64,000 nucleotides of DNA from positions 2,470,392 to 2,534,391 of the forward strand of contig NZ_KI911783.1 in the NCBI RefSeq assembly GCF_000515415.1, in the 5' to 3' direction. The DNA is from Bradyrhizobium sp. WSM1417. GTDB lineage: Bacteria > Pseudomonadota > Alphaproteobacteria > Rhizobiales > Xanthobacteraceae. Shown here piece after piece: positions 8,958 to 19,060 of this stretch. The position numbers were made by a program, and so were the translations under genes. Within the stretch, counting starts at the first letter, position 1. Each line of letters opens with the position of its first letter. A model generated the notes under the pieces. It searched no databases. It saw only the letters and a list, made by a program, of their open reading frames with translations, and had not been told where the DNA came from.

Positions 8958-10343
8958 ATGCCAAGGAAGCTTGCCGCTTGTCGCGGCCATTCGGCCAATT
9001 TTGCCAAAAAAGCTCTCATCAGCTCCACGCTTTTGGCCAGAATGGTCACGGCGTTTACCCAAGCCGAGGCGGACGACATCAACTGGCGCCAGTTCGAAGG
9101 CGCATCGATCGTCTGGGCCTACGACATTCATCCGTATGCCGATGCAGTCGCAGCCCAGTTGCCGGAATTCGAGAAGCTCACGGGCATCAAGGTGACGCCC
9201 GAGCTTTATCCTGAGGACGCCTATTGGAATAAGTTGACAATCCAGCTCAGTACCAAGTCGCCGAGCTGGGACGTTGTGGGTACGGGCATTCAACCAGCTT
9301 GGGATATTGCACCAGGTCAACTGCTTGAGCCGCTCGACCGCTATCTGAACGATCCGAAACTCACGGCGGCTGGCTACGACTACAAGGATTTCTTCCCTGC
9401 ACTACGGGATGCGCTGACCTGGAAGGTCAAAGAAGGGCAGATCGAGCCGGGAAGCGGACAGGTGTGGGCCATTCCGCATGGCTTTGAGAACATCCAGCTG
9501 TTCTACCGCAAGGACATCCTCGCCAAGTACGGCCTCAAGATCCCGACGACTCCTCCGGAGATGTCCGCGGCCTGCGAAAAGCTGAAGGCTGCGGACCCCG
9601 CGATCACACCGTTGGGCGTGGGCGGCGTGCGATTTTGGAGCAGCATCCACACGGCTGCGATCTCGATTGCCAGGTCCTACGGGGTGCATGACTTCGTCGT
9701 CAAGGACGGTAAGCTGGACACCGACCTCGACTCGCCCGAGTCGATCGCGTTCCACAAGGACTACGTGGACATGATCAAGAAGTGCGCGGCTCCATCCTTT
9801 GCCAACGACAACTGGTACCAGGTGGTCGATGGCATCAATTCGGGACGAACAGCGATGGCGATCGATTCCAATATGTTCGGCTTTTGGAATGACGTGGCTG
9901 GCAAGCCTGCCTCCGGGAAGATCGCATTCGCGCCTCCGCTGCACGCTCCGAACAGCAAGGATTTCGAATCCAACATCTGGATCTGGTCTCTAGCGATGAA
10001 TGCTGCGTCGCAGAAGAAGGGGGCAGCCTGGCTCTTCATCCAATGGGCAACGTCAAAACAGGTCGAGCTGAACGGCGCGATCGCTGGCAAGCTCGTCAAC
10101 TCTCCGCGTGCCTCGACCTGGAGCGATAAGGCCTGGCTCGAATATGCGGCAAAGCCGGAGTTCAACAACTTCGTCGACACGTTCAAGACCGTTCAGGACA
10201 GGGCACAACTCGCCTTTACAGCTCGCGTCGGCTTTGCCGAAGCAATGAGTGGTTGGGCCGTGGCCATGCAAAAAATGGTCAATGGAGCTGACGTGAAGGC
10301 CACCTTGGCTGATCTCGCCTCCGAGATCCGTTCGTCGATGTAA
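8958..10343 (+). CDS. ABC transporter sugar/polyol-binding protein
   Basis: A 461-residue family-1 (MalE/UgpB-like) extracellular solute-binding protein. The ATG at 8958 is chosen because GGAGGGAATC precedes it; an in-frame GTG at 8922 has no such site. Residues 1-40 form a signal peptide (basic start, then ALISSTLLARMVTAFTQAEA). The mature part begins INWRQFEGASIVWAY and contains the family pattern FEKLTGIKVTPELYPEDAYW. It heads the operon with the permeases at 10406 and 11374, kinase, dehydrogenase, phosphatase and ATPase. The substrate is not evident; the PfkB kinase and SDR downstream suggest a sugar or polyol. Confidence 0.85.
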   Translation: MPRKLAACRGHSANFAKKALISSTLLARMVTAFTQAEADDINWRQFEGASIVWAYDIHPYADAVAAQLPEFEKLTGIKVTPELYPEDAYWNKLTIQLSTKSPSWDVVGTGIQPAWDIAPGQLLEPLDRYLNDPKLTAAGYDYKDFFPALRDALTWKVKEGQIEPGSGQVWAIPHGFENIQLFYRKDILAKYGLKIPTTPPEMSAACEKLKAADPAITPLGVGGVRFWSSIHTAAISIARSYGVHDFVVKDGKLDTDLDSPESIAFHKDYVDMIKKCAAPSFANDNWYQVVDGINSGRTAMAIDSNMFGFWNDVAGKPASGKIAFAPPLHAPNSKDFESNIWIWSLAMNAASQKKGAAWLFIQWATSKQVELNGAIAGKLVNSPRASTWSDKAWLEYAAKPEFNNFVDTFKTVQDRAQLAFTARVGFAEAMSGWAVAMQKMVNGADVKATLADLASEIRSSM

Positions 10344-10351
10344 AGCCCGCT

Positions 10352-10381
10352 GGGGGGCCGCGACCATCGTCGTCGCCCCCC
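10352..10381 (+). promoter_or_regulatory. intercistronic stem-loop
   Basis: GGGGGGCCGCGAC and GTCGTCGCCCCCC form a GC-rich hairpin between the binding-protein and permease genes, followed by CTTCGCATTTT. Hairpins at this place commonly stabilise the upstream message or attenuate the permeases, so that binding protein is made in excess. The role is inference; the stem is seen. Confidence 0.5.
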
Positions 10382-10405
10382 TTCGCATTTTAGAGATACA
10401 GTGAG

Positions 10406-11362
10406 ATGGACCTTCGAGGATCCGACGGAATCGTGACGCTGCAGCCTTCGGCCAGCGAACTTGCGCCGCCACGAGATGAGACCGTCAGGCGCGCCGAAAA
10501 GCTGCGTCTTGATTGGTGGAGCATTAGCGCGATAGCCCCCACCATCATCATACTTCTTGGCTTTCTTTTCTTGTTTTTCTATGACGTCTTTCAGTCGCTG
10601 ACCGATCTCAAGTTCGGTCGCCCGCTGGTCCACTTCATGGGGCTCAACAATTACGCAGCACTGATCAAGACCAGCGACTTTTGGAACAGCATTCGTGCCA
10701 CTCTTGTCTACGCCGGATCGGCGGTATTTGCGGAGGCTGCATTCGGTCTTGCACTTGCCAAGCTGTTCGCAACTGAAGTCTTCCTTGCGCGTGTGATGCG
10801 GCCCGTCATTCTCTTGCCCCTGGTCCTGCCCCCGATGAGCGTTGCGCTCATGTGGACGACAATGATGGACCCACAAAGCGGTATCATGAATTACTTGCTG
10901 TCTCTCGTGGGAATAGACCGGTTTGCGTGGATTTCAGATCCAAACACCGCGATGTTTTCACTGGTCTTTATTGACGTCTGGACCTACACGCCATTCTTCG
11001 CGCTAATCGTCTTCGCAGGCCTTCAGGGTATTAATGAAGAGGTGAGGGAGGCCGCGCGTGTCAATGGCGCGAAGGGATGGGCAACCTTCCTGCACATCGA
11101 GTTGCCCCTGGTCGCCCCATACATTCTGATTGCCGCAGTGTTTCGGCTGATCGAATCGCTCAATCAGTTCGACATCATCTTCGGGACAACGCAAGGCGGA
11201 CCCGGAAATAGCACCTCAGTCCTTTCGGTGCGAGCTTACGTTACCGCGTTTCTCTCCTTTGGGCGTGGTGCCGCACTTATGGTCGTCAATTGGATGATCG
11301 TGCTGATCGGAACGTTTACCATGGTGAAGCTGTGGCGCTTCGTTCGGCAGCGCGTAAGCTGA
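10406..11362 (+). CDS. ABC transporter permease, MalF/UgpA type
   Basis: A 318-residue inner-membrane permease with about six hydrophobic segments, the first at residues 39-58 (IIILLGFLFLFFYDVF). The cytoplasmic EAA loop is EEVREAARVNGAKGWATF followed by HIELPLVAPYIL, the contact site for the ATPase. It is intact and ends 11 bases before the second permease. With a broken partner permease and ATPase it is probably no longer part of a working importer. Confidence 0.88.
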   Translation: MDLRGSDGIVTLQPSASELAPPRDETVRRAEKLRLDWWSISAIAPTIIILLGFLFLFFYDVFQSLTDLKFGRPLVHFMGLNNYAALIKTSDFWNSIRATLVYAGSAVFAEAAFGLALAKLFATEVFLARVMRPVILLPLVLPPMSVALMWTTMMDPQSGIMNYLLSLVGIDRFAWISDPNTAMFSLVFIDVWTYTPFFALIVFAGLQGINEEVREAARVNGAKGWATFLHIELPLVAPYILIAAVFRLIESLNQFDIIFGTTQGGPGNSTSVLSVRAYVTAFLSFGRGAALMVVNWMIVLIGTFTMVKLWRFVRQRVS

Positions 11363-11373
11363 GGAGGCAACCT

Positions 11374-12224
11374 ATGCGATTGAAGCGCTCGACCTCCACC
11401 AGTTTGATTCTAAACCTGCTCATCGGCATTTGCGCATTGATCCTGGCCTTACCACTCGTCTGGATCGTGATGATGTCGCTGAAGCAGCAGACTGACGTCA
11501 TGACCTGGCCGCCAACATTTCTCTTCGTGCCGATACTGGAGAATTTTCGTGTCTTGTTTGATGTCGCCCAGGCCGGGGCGACCAGCTATGGCACCATCAA
11601 AGTCGACTTCTTGACGCCGATCACCAACAGCGTCGTCATTGCTCTCCGCTCCGTAATCATCTCTCTGCTCGTTGGGGTGCCCGCCGGCTACGTCCTGGCG
11701 AGGCGAGATATACCTCTCAAGGAAGACATTGCCTTCTTTATTTTGGGCTTCCGCTTTGCCCCGCTCCTTTTGGTCGTCATCCCGCTCTTCAGCGTCTTTC
11801 AGACGATTGGACTGTATGACACCTATCTCGGGATGATCTGGGTCTACCAGGTCGTCTGATTGTTTGGCTGAGCCGCTCCTATATCGAAGACATCCCCTAA
11901 GATATCGAGGAGGCGGCTGCCATGGATGGCGCCAAACCGGTCCGGGTTGTGTTGCACATCGTGCTGCCGCTCTTGAAGCCGGGCCTCATCGGGGCCTCGT
12001 TGCTCATCTTTCTGCTCGCCTGGCACAACTTCGCTCTCGGTCTGATCCTCAGCTCGACCAAGGCACCAGTGACGGTCGCTCTTCTCAAGCTGCTCAATCC
12101 GGGCGTGCAGTTCTACCCTGTGATGGCCGCAGGGCTGGTCGTGACGATGATCATTCCCGTCATTCTGATCATCATCGGCCAACGTCACCTCGAACGCGGC
12201 CTCACATTTGGTGCCGTAAAATGA
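11374..12224 (+). pseudogene. ABC transporter permease, MalG type, broken
   Basis: Begins at ATG 11374 behind GAGGAGGCAACCT and reads as a MalG-like permease to IWVYQVV, where the frame hits TGA at 11857-11859. One base over, homology continues (LIVWLSRSYIEDIP), then an in-frame TAA at 11898-11900 interrupts the EAA loop before DIEEAAAMDGAKP. The C-terminal third (MDGAKPVRVVLHIVLPLL onward) stays open to 12224. A frameshift plus a nonsense codon is hard to explain as one sequencing error. The relic ends in an ATGA overlap with the kinase gene. Confidence 0.85.
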
Positions 12225-13162
12225 GCGCTAGGCCAGTGATGTTTTTCGGAACGACGAATCTCGATCTCTGCTTCAATGTCGAGCGCCTTCCGACGCCGGG
12301 TGAAAGCCTCATGGGAGCGTTGGCCAGCACCCCCGGGGGGAAGGGCGCCAATCAGGCTGTTGCCGCTGCCCGGCTTGGTCTTCGGCAAAAGTTTTACACG
12401 CGTCTAGGCGATGATGATACCGGACGATTGTTGTTGCGGTCGCTGCGCGATACCGGTGTTTGCGCGGATGCCATCGAGATCTGTGCGGGTGAGGTGTCGG
12501 GTTCAGCCGTGGTTATTGTCGGTGACGACGGCTCCAACATGACCGTCATAGACCCGGGCGCCAATCTCAACGTGACGCCGGACATGATCGAGAGCGCGGC
12601 GCGATTCATCGACCGAGAAGCAATCGTCGTGGCTGAGATGGGGATCCCGACACCAGTGCTCAATCGGCTGTTCGAGATGAAATCCGACCGGGGTTTCAAG
12701 CTGATCTTCAACCCGGCGCCGGTAAGACCCGGACTTTCAGTCGCGGCGTGGAGAAGTGTCGATTTTGTCACGCCGAACCAGACGGAAGCTTTCGAACTGA
12801 CCGGGATCGAGGTGGAAGACTTCGAGAGTGCCGCGGGCGTGGCTGCGAAGCTTCTTGATCTTGGGCCACGGGCAGCGCTCATCACCTTGGGTGCGCAGGG
12901 AGCCTACTATGCCGATGCAACGAGCTCTTTTGCGCTGCGTGCGTTCCCGGTGAAAGTCGTCGATACCACAGCGGCAGGAGATGCGTTTAACGGAGCGTTC
13001 GCCGCATCACTGGCTCAAGGCTTGCCCTTAAGGGAAGCGGTCAGGAAAGCGCTGGACGTTGCAGCCTTGTGTGTTACACGACGCGGCGCTCAAAGCGCGA
13101 TGCCGACGGCCCAGGCCGTTGAGGAGTTTCTGAAGTCCCAAACGATCTTGGAGTTGGAATGA
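12221..13162 (+). CDS. PfkB/ribokinase-family carbohydrate kinase
   Basis: A 313-residue cytoplasmic sugar kinase. The N-terminal substrate site is TPGGKGANQAVAAARLG (PfkB signature 1 region) and the C-terminal catalytic signature is DTTAAGDAFNGAFAASL with the base aspartate. The ATG at 12221 overlaps the relic permease stop. It probably phosphorylates the sugar or polyol brought in by the neighbouring transporter; ribokinase-like substrates are the best guess. It appears intact and overlaps the SDR gene by four bases. Confidence 0.88.
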   Translation: MSARPVMFFGTTNLDLCFNVERLPTPGESLMGALASTPGGKGANQAVAAARLGLRQKFYTRLGDDDTGRLLLRSLRDTGVCADAIEICAGEVSGSAVVIVGDDGSNMTVIDPGANLNVTPDMIESAARFIDREAIVVAEMGIPTPVLNRLFEMKSDRGFKLIFNPAPVRPGLSVAAWRSVDFVTPNQTEAFELTGIEVEDFESAAGVAAKLLDLGPRAALITLGAQGAYYADATSSFALRAFPVKVVDTTAAGDAFNGAFAASLAQGLPLREAVRKALDVAALCVTRRGAQSAMPTAQAVEEFLKSQTILELE

Positions 13163-13929
13163 CCGAACAGTTCTCAGTGTCAGATAGAACGGTGCTCGTC
13201 ACCGGGGCCGGTGGTGGGATTGGCTCTGCCATTACAAATGCATTCCGCCAAGGCGGGGCGAACGTCGTCGCCACCGATGCCAATCTGGAGAATCTCAGAG
13301 ACACTCTGGCAAGATTGCCCTATGGCAATGGCGTATTGCCCATGGCCATGGATGTCGCCCGCGAGGAAGATGTCGCCAAGGTCCTCGATGAGGTTAGCAA
13401 GCACTTTGGCCGGCTCGATGTGCTGGTCAACAATGCCGGTATCAAATCTGCCCAGCCGCTCCTGAACGGTAATGCGGAGAAAATTGAGCGTACCATCCAG
13501 ATCAACTCGGTCGCAGTCCTGCGCTGTTCAAAAATGGCCATCGAGCGTTTCATGAAACGCAAGGGCGGGCGCATCGTCAACGTTGGCTCCTCCTTGTCCT
13601 CGCACGGGGCCGTGTTCAACTACCAGGCCGGCGGAGCTGATTACTGTCTTTCCAAAGCGATCGTTCACGACGTCACGAAGTTACTTGCCTACGAATGCGC
13701 TCCCCTGAACATTAACGTGAATGCGATCGCGCCAGGGATCATCGACACGCCAATGCATGGCCGTCCGCGCGAGGAGACGGAAGCGCGCCACAGCGGCCGG
13801 ATCCCCTTGGGACGGGTAGGAGTACCGGAGGATATCGCAGGGCTAGCCGTCTTCCTCGCCAGTCCTGCAGCTTCCTACATGACCGGGCAGATCGTTCACG
13901 TGAACGGCGGGATGCTTATGAATGGCTAG
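13159..13929 (+). CDS. SDR-family NAD(P)-dependent oxidoreductase
   Basis: A 256-residue short-chain dehydrogenase. The cofactor site is VTGAGGGIGSAI, then DVLVNNAGI, a catalytic serine in VNVGSSLSS, and the YxxxK pair in GADYCLSKAIVHD. The C-terminal PG motif is AIAPGIIDTPM. Start and stop overlap the neighbouring genes, so it is co-translated with the kinase and phosphatase. It likely oxidises a sugar alcohol or ketose in the same pathway; the exact substrate cannot be told from sequence. Confidence 0.88.
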   Translation: MTEQFSVSDRTVLVTGAGGGIGSAITNAFRQGGANVVATDANLENLRDTLARLPYGNGVLPMAMDVAREEDVAKVLDEVSKHFGRLDVLVNNAGIKSAQPLLNGNAEKIERTIQINSVAVLRCSKMAIERFMKRKGGRIVNVGSSLSSHGAVFNYQAGGADYCLSKAIVHDVTKLLAYECAPLNINVNAIAPGIIDTPMHGRPREETEARHSGRIPLGRVGVPEDIAGLAVFLASPAASYMTGQIVHVNGGMLMNG

Positions 13930-14748
13930 TGCGGGCTCTCACCTCAATTGGCCGCCAGTCGAAGGGATCATTTCGGATCTGGATGGCGAAGTCTATCGCG
14001 GGAACGCCGCGATTCCGGACGCCATCGCGGCGTTTGGGCGATGGCAGGCGGCCGGAGTGCCGGTCTGCTTCGTGACCAATAATTCAACGCACACTCCGGA
14101 GGACGTCGTCCGCAAATTGGAAGCGTTCGGCCTTGCCATCGCGCCGAAAGACGTGGTGACGAGCGCTATCACGGCCGCGGAACTCATCCGCGCGAAATAC
14201 CCAGACGTGACGCGCGTATATGTTATCGGTGCGCCATCCCTTGTGAAGGCCATCGCCGGCGTGGGTCTCGAGACTACCGGCCGAAAGCCCGAGGTCGTAC
14301 TGATGGGCTCGATCGGCAGATCACGCATGAGAAGATGCTGACGCTGGTCGACGCGATCTTGAACGGAGCCGCATTCATAGGCACGAATCCCGATCTCCTC
14401 TTGCCAACCGACAACGGGTTCGAGCCCGGAGCAGGCGCAACGATCACGGCGGTCGCTGCTGCCACGCAAATGAAACCCCTGATCGTCGGTAAACCCGAGG
14501 CGCATATGATCGAGACTGCACTTTCGCGTCTGCGGACAGCTCGCGGTTCCACCTTGCTGATCGGCGACCAGATACAGATGAATATTCAGGCAAGGAAACG
14601 GGCGGGTCTTCCGACCGTGCTGGTCACGACCGGTGTGCCGGCACGAGAGGACCCATCGCTGATTCCGCCCGATTTCATGGTGTCGAGTCTGAAGGAGATT
14701 GAGGTGCCGCCGATGATTACTGGCAGCTCGCGACAAAGGAGAGCGTGA
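13922..14748 (+). pseudogene. HAD-IIA sugar phosphatase (NagD-like), frameshifted
   Basis: The first half (from ATG 13922) has the HAD motif ISDLDGEVYRG and motif II FVTNNSTHTPEDV; it ends at a stop at 14341. The second half is open one frame over (LDRQITHEKMLTLVDAIL, then FIGTNPDLLLPTD and VGKPEAHMIETAL). Restoring one base near 14306 would rejoin VVLMG-LDRQIT. Motif IV reads GDQIQMNI, lacking the usual second aspartate, so decay may predate the frameshift. It probably once removed phosphate from a sugar intermediate. Confidence 0.82.
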
Positions 14749-15838
14749 TGGCTGATGTCCGTCTGGAAGGTGTCAACAAGGCGTATGGAAGTATCCCCGC
14801 CCTACAGAATATAGATCTGACAATCGATCATGGGGAATTCGTCGTCTTCGTCGGACCATCGGGGTCAGGCAAGTCCACGCTCTTGAGAATGATCGGGGGA
14901 CTGGCGCGAATTAGCGGAGGGCGGCTGCTGATCAACGAGCTCGTCAACGATGTTGACGCGGCCGACCGCAACCTCGGCATGGTGTTTCAGAGCTACGCTC
15001 TCTATCCGCACATGACCGTGCGAGAGAACCTCGCGTTCCCTCTGCGTATGGCGAAGGTTGATAGGGCCCGGATACACGCGAGAGTCGCTGACACGGCTTG
15101 TTAATTGCAAATTGACCATCTGCTGGATCGCAAACCCCGACAACTCTCAGGCGGGCAGCAGGCAGCGGGTAGCGATCTGCCGGGCCATTGTGCGTGAACC
15201 GGGTTCAGATTGCGAAGCTTCACAAGCAGCTTGGAAACACCATGATCTATGTCACCCACGATCAGGTCGAAGCGATGACCATGGCCAACAAGATCGTCGT
15301 TCTTAAGGATGGCGATATCGAGCAAGTGGGGCCCCATGATCTCTACCACAATCCGGCATCTCGCTTTGTGGCCGGCTTCATTGGATCGCCCAAGATGAAC
15401 TTCCTCAATGCCAAGATCGAGGCGGCGCACGAGTCGGGCATGGACGTCAGACTGGACGCGGGTGCGAAAATATCCGTCCCGGTCCAACCGGATAAATTGC
15501 TCGTCGACAAATCCGTCACCCTCGGAATCAGGCCGGATGATTTCTCCCCACCCGCTGCGGAGAAGAAAGAGATAGCGATCGAGCTCGATGTCGATTTCAT
15601 CGAGCATCTCGGCAGCGTCACATACATCTACGGCAACGTTGGAAAGGAAGCAGTCGTCGCAAAGGCAAGGCCTGAACCACCCAAGAGCGCCGGCAAGATC
15701 CGGCTTGCCGCTGCTCCGGCGGACTGCCACCTCTTCATGACGAACGCAAAAGCATCGCGGCGGTTGCGTGCGCCCGCAACTTTCCTTGGTGCCGTGCGGG
15801 ACGTGGGCTCGGTATGCAGACGCGGACGGGTCAGGTGA
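14748..15838 (+). pseudogene. ABC transporter ATPase (MalK/UgpC type), broken, Walker B deleted
   Basis: Starts well (VRLEGVNKAYG, Walker A GPSGSGKSTLLRMIGG, Q-loop MVFQSYALYPHMTVRENLAF), then stops at TAA 15102-15104. The signature SGGQQ is followed by a frameshift to [13 protein letters not shown]. The text then jumps to [21 protein letters not shown], so about 25 codons with Walker B and the D-loop are missing. The regulatory C-domain continues (GIRPDDFSP) to about 15770; the rest of the open frame is unrelated. It cannot hydrolyse ATP, so this transporter would need another MalK-like subunit. Confidence 0.88.
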
Positions 15839-17592
15839 AGGGAGGCGGTATCAGGCAGTTCTTCCGGAACTCCCGTTCGTTTGTGCTCGGGGCGGGAATC
15901 GGATCGGGGATGACCGCCAGAGCCGCCGAACTCGCGGGGGCGGACTTCGTTCTCGCCCTGAACGCCGGCCGTTTTCGCGCGATGGGCGGCTCTTCGCCGG
16001 CCTCAATTCTTCCAATCCGCAATACCAATGAATTTGTAGCCGGCTTCGGCCGGACCGAGATACTGCCCAGCACGAAACTGCCGGTATTTTTCGGGGCCTG
16101 TACCTTCGATCCGCAGCTCGATATTGACCGCTTTCTCGACCACATCATCAGATGGGGCTTCTCCGGGGTTACCAACTTCCCGTCCGTCATCCACATCGAC
16201 GACTACAGGAGATCATTGCTGGAAAAGTCCGGTCTTGGTTATGCGCGAGAAATCGAGCTCCTGGTGAAAGCTGCCAGACGTGGCCTGATGACCATCGGCT
16301 ACACCCGGACCAAATCCGAAGCAAGACGCATGGTCGAAGCAGGAGCTGAGGCCATCTGCATCAACTTCAATCTCAACCGGGGGGGCGAAACCGGATCCGC
16401 CGCCCCACCGATCAGCCTGTCGGAGCTTGCCGCGCGCACGAGCGCCGTTGCGCGTGTGGCGCAATCCATCGACAAGAGCGCAATCTGCCTGCTCGGCGGC
16501 GGACCTATTACAAAGCCTGACGAATTGCTGGATATTTGCCGCGAAACAGGTATCCAGGGCTTCATTGGCGGCTCTTCGCTCGATCGCGTCCCATTGGAAA
16601 TGTCGGTCCTTGAGGTCACTTCCGGCTTTAAGACCATTCACTTGCTACGCGAGAAGGTCGATCTCCTCGAGCGCCAGCTCCAGTTGAGCGGCGTCAGGCA
16701 CGGCATAATTGCGCAGTCCTCAATCATGAAGCGCGTCCTCGAGACCGCAAGGCGTTTGGCTGGCGGCCCCAATCCTGTGTTGGTGTGGGGTGAGGCGGGA
16801 TCAGGGAAGCGGCAAATTGCAAGTCTCATTCATGCCTTCAGCGACCGGAAAAACACGAAGGCGGCGCTGTTTGATTGCAGGCCGGGTCCCGCAATCAATA
16901 AGATCGGTGCGCTGTTCGGCACTGAGGGCGATGAGAACAGGAGACGCCAACTGTCGCTCCTGGAAGCCGCAAGCGATTCTGCGCTCCTGCTGATGCATGC
17001 CGATCAGCTGTCGCGGGATGGGCAAGAGCGTCTTGCCGACTATATCGAGACGGGTAGTTTCACGCCGCTGAACGGCATACCCGTTGTAAGGTCCAACGCC
17101 AAGATCATCGCAACCGCAACAGTGGCCCGTGGAGCAGGCTTGGAAAGTGTTCTATGTCCCCGCCTTCTTGCCTTCTTTGTTGGGCTCGACATAGAGCTGC
17201 CCGCTTTGTCAAACCGACTAGAGGACCTTCCGCAGCTGATTCAGCATTTTACAGTCGAGGCCAAGGGCGATTCGAACGCGCAAACGCTGGCAATCGAAAA
17301 GTCGGCGTTCTTGGCGCTAGCGGGCCATCATTGGCCCGGAAATTTGAGGGAATTGCGCCAGATCGTCAACCAACTTGTAGCCCTGAAAGATACCCACATA
17401 GTCGCCGAGGTTCTCAAGCCGTTGCTGAACGCCGCGCTGCCCGGCAAGCCCACATCGGCATTCTCCGAGCGCGAATGGATCATCGAAGGGTTGAAACGAA
17501 ACAGGCTCCATCGCGGGAGGACTGCCCGCTCTCTGGGACTTTCAAGAAAAACGCTCTACAACAAGATCAAGAAGCTGAGGATCTTGGAGTAG
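15814..17592 (+). CDS. TIM-barrel/AAA+-like/Fis fusion regulator
   Basis: A 592-residue protein. Residues ~8-275 are a PEP-hydrolase-like TIM barrel of the Tm-1 C-terminal type ([45 protein letters not shown]). Residues ~300-520 resemble a sigma-54-activator AAA+ domain with Walker [13 protein letters not shown] and the conserved [17 protein letters not shown]. Residues ~545-590 are a Fis-type helix-turn-helix ([19 protein letters not shown]). The GAFTGA loop is absent and the Walker B region reads [12 protein letters not shown] without the acidic pair, so it may be a DNA-binding sensor rather than a sigma-54 activator. The exact start is uncertain (ATG 15814 or GTG 15835). Confidence 0.75.
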   Translation: MQTRTGQVKGGGIRQFFRNSRSFVLGAGIGSGMTARAAELAGADFVLALNAGRFRAMGGSSPASILPIRNTNEFVAGFGRTEILPSTKLPVFFGACTFDPQLDIDRFLDHIIRWGFSGVTNFPSVIHIDDYRRSLLEKSGLGYAREIELLVKAARRGLMTIGYTRTKSEARRMVEAGAEAICINFNLNRGGETGSAAPPISLSELAARTSAVARVAQSIDKSAICLLGGGPITKPDELLDICRETGIQGFIGGSSLDRVPLEMSVLEVTSGFKTIHLLREKVDLLERQLQLSGVRHGIIAQSSIMKRVLETARRLAGGPNPVLVWGEAGSGKRQIASLIHAFSDRKNTKAALFDCRPGPAINKIGALFGTEGDENRRRQLSLLEAASDSALLLMHADQLSRDGQERLADYIETGSFTPLNGIPVVRSNAKIIATATVARGAGLESVLCPRLLAFFVGLDIELPALSNRLEDLPQLIQHFTVEAKGDSNAQTLAIEKSAFLALAGHHWPGNLRELRQIVNQLVALKDTHIVAEVLKPLLNAALPGKPTSAFSEREWIIEGLKRNRLHRGRTARSLGLSRKTLYNKIKKLRILE

Positions 17593-17607
17593 CAGTCGCC
17601 CTCAATT

Positions 17608-18246
17608 TTAGGGCCCGGGCCGCTTAGAAGCTCTCGCGTCCAAGAGCGCGAACTTTGGCATCGACGACCTGTGCTGGCCAAGGCTGACCAGCTCCATCTC
17701 GTCGCCAATCCTCAGCTCAAGAGCCGCTTCCGGGAAATCGACAATCCCGTGGAGATGCGAACCAAGTCGTCTCTCTGCCGATATGATTTCAGAGTCCTTA
17801 GCAGCAGCGAACAAGCTCTTGAACCCCAGGCTCGCAAACCATTCCATACGCCGAAGTTCCAGCTCCTGTCCGGCATCGATTGGCTCGCCAGTCGTCGACC
17901 GCTCAATCATAGAGGCAGGCGGGAAGTTTATTACTCCGAGAATTCCGGCATCTCTCAATAATTCGGCTAGGTCGTCCCAGTACGCGAACGGGTCGAGCAT
18001 CATGATCGCCGCGTACATGTGGACGCGTCTTCTCTTGGGAGCGTTTTTCAAGTCTCGCAACAGGCAGTCATTCCAGTCGATAATAGGCAAGGTGGCCATG
18101 ACGAGCATGGAGTCTTTCGGAAGGCTCCGCAAAGATGGTGCGTAGATTTCGAGTGATGTGCTCTTACGGGCGCTCGACAGAACAGTGGCAGGTTTGCCGA
18201 CAGCTATCATCTTTACCCCATTCGACCCGATTTTACTCATCCGCAT
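17608..18246 (-). CDS. divergent TIM-barrel protein, PEP-hydrolase/Tm-1-like
   Basis: A 212-residue product convergent with the fusion regulator. DDLAELLRDAGILGVINFPP followed by a charged stretch and RRMEWFASLGFKSLFAAAKDSE aligns by eye with [21 protein letters not shown] and the following segment of the protein at 15814, and with the barrel at 25093. It is shorter than those (about 270 residues) and lacks the glycine-rich GGGP and GFIGGSS strands, so it is either a degenerate paralogue or a truncated barrel. The start at 18246 follows GGTGAGAG. Function unknown; grouping with the family is my inference. Confidence 0.5.
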   Translation of the reverse strand: MRMSKIGSNGVKMIAVGKPATVLSSARKSTSLEIYAPSLRSLPKDSMLVMATLPIIDWNDCLLRDLKNAPKRRRVHMYAAIMMLDPFAYWDDLAELLRDAGILGVINFPPASMIERSTTGEPIDAGQELELRRMEWFASLGFKSLFAAAKDSEIISAERRLGSHLHGIVDFPEAALELRIGDEMELVSLGQHRSSMPKFALLDARASKRPGP

Positions 18247-19060
18247 CTCTCACCTATCTTATACGTGCTTTCGGCCTGATCTAGATGTGCGCGCAGGCCG
18301 AACTTCTGCTGGCTGGCACATATTCCAACGGGAACTGAACCCAAAGAGGCTCAGGCCAAACGACTATCGCCGATTTCTTATCGACCGGGGCAGATCCGCT
18401 GGCAGACCGGGCTCGTCTGCTTTCTTTCCACCCATTCGGCCTGCTCCAGCATTGCACGTTTCATGAAATCGATCCTCTCGTATTTTCAATCCCGGTGATG
18501 CGAAGAGAGAAGTCCTAGCTCGCGTCGTACTTTGGTGACCGCCCTCAAACAATACTGTTTATTCCTGTTGGCGGTGCAACCCGGATCGCTAGCCGCTCAA
18601 ATTGCACGCCAGTATGCAGCGTCGTTTGGTAGGCGGCGAGAACGGAAGCCCTGCCAAGCTCCAACGAACGCGGAGGCGCGATCACATCTGCGATCTCGAG
18701 GGCACGCGCTTTACCTGCTTCCACCACTTCGGGTATCAGCCTGCCTCTCGCAGTATGGACCGAAATAGAGTTGCCACCAAGGACCCAGAGATTTGCCCGC
18801 CACGCGGGTCAAGCGGCTCGAAATCGTCGTGCTCGACCACGTGTGAGGATTTGCGTCGCACGTTAGCTTGAGCGCGAACGTGCCCGTGGGACGATGGGAC
18901 CGAGATGACTACAGTCAGAGCGTGGCTCTTGTCGTACTAACGCGTCGCGCTTCAGACAACGTGTCGGGAATCGGACGACGCGAGATCATCCAGCAAACCA
19001 AATAGCTGATGTTTCCCGAATTAGGTTGCTCTGGCGGTGCAAACCGATTCACCCAAGCAC
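18247..19060. other. intergenic region upstream of the sigma-54 promoter
   Basis: No gene was recognised in about 800 bases. A TGT-N10-ACG half-match to the NifA upstream activator (TGT-N10-ACA) lies at 18962-18977, roughly 90 bases before the -24 element; with one mismatch this is weak evidence. Confidence 0.35.
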
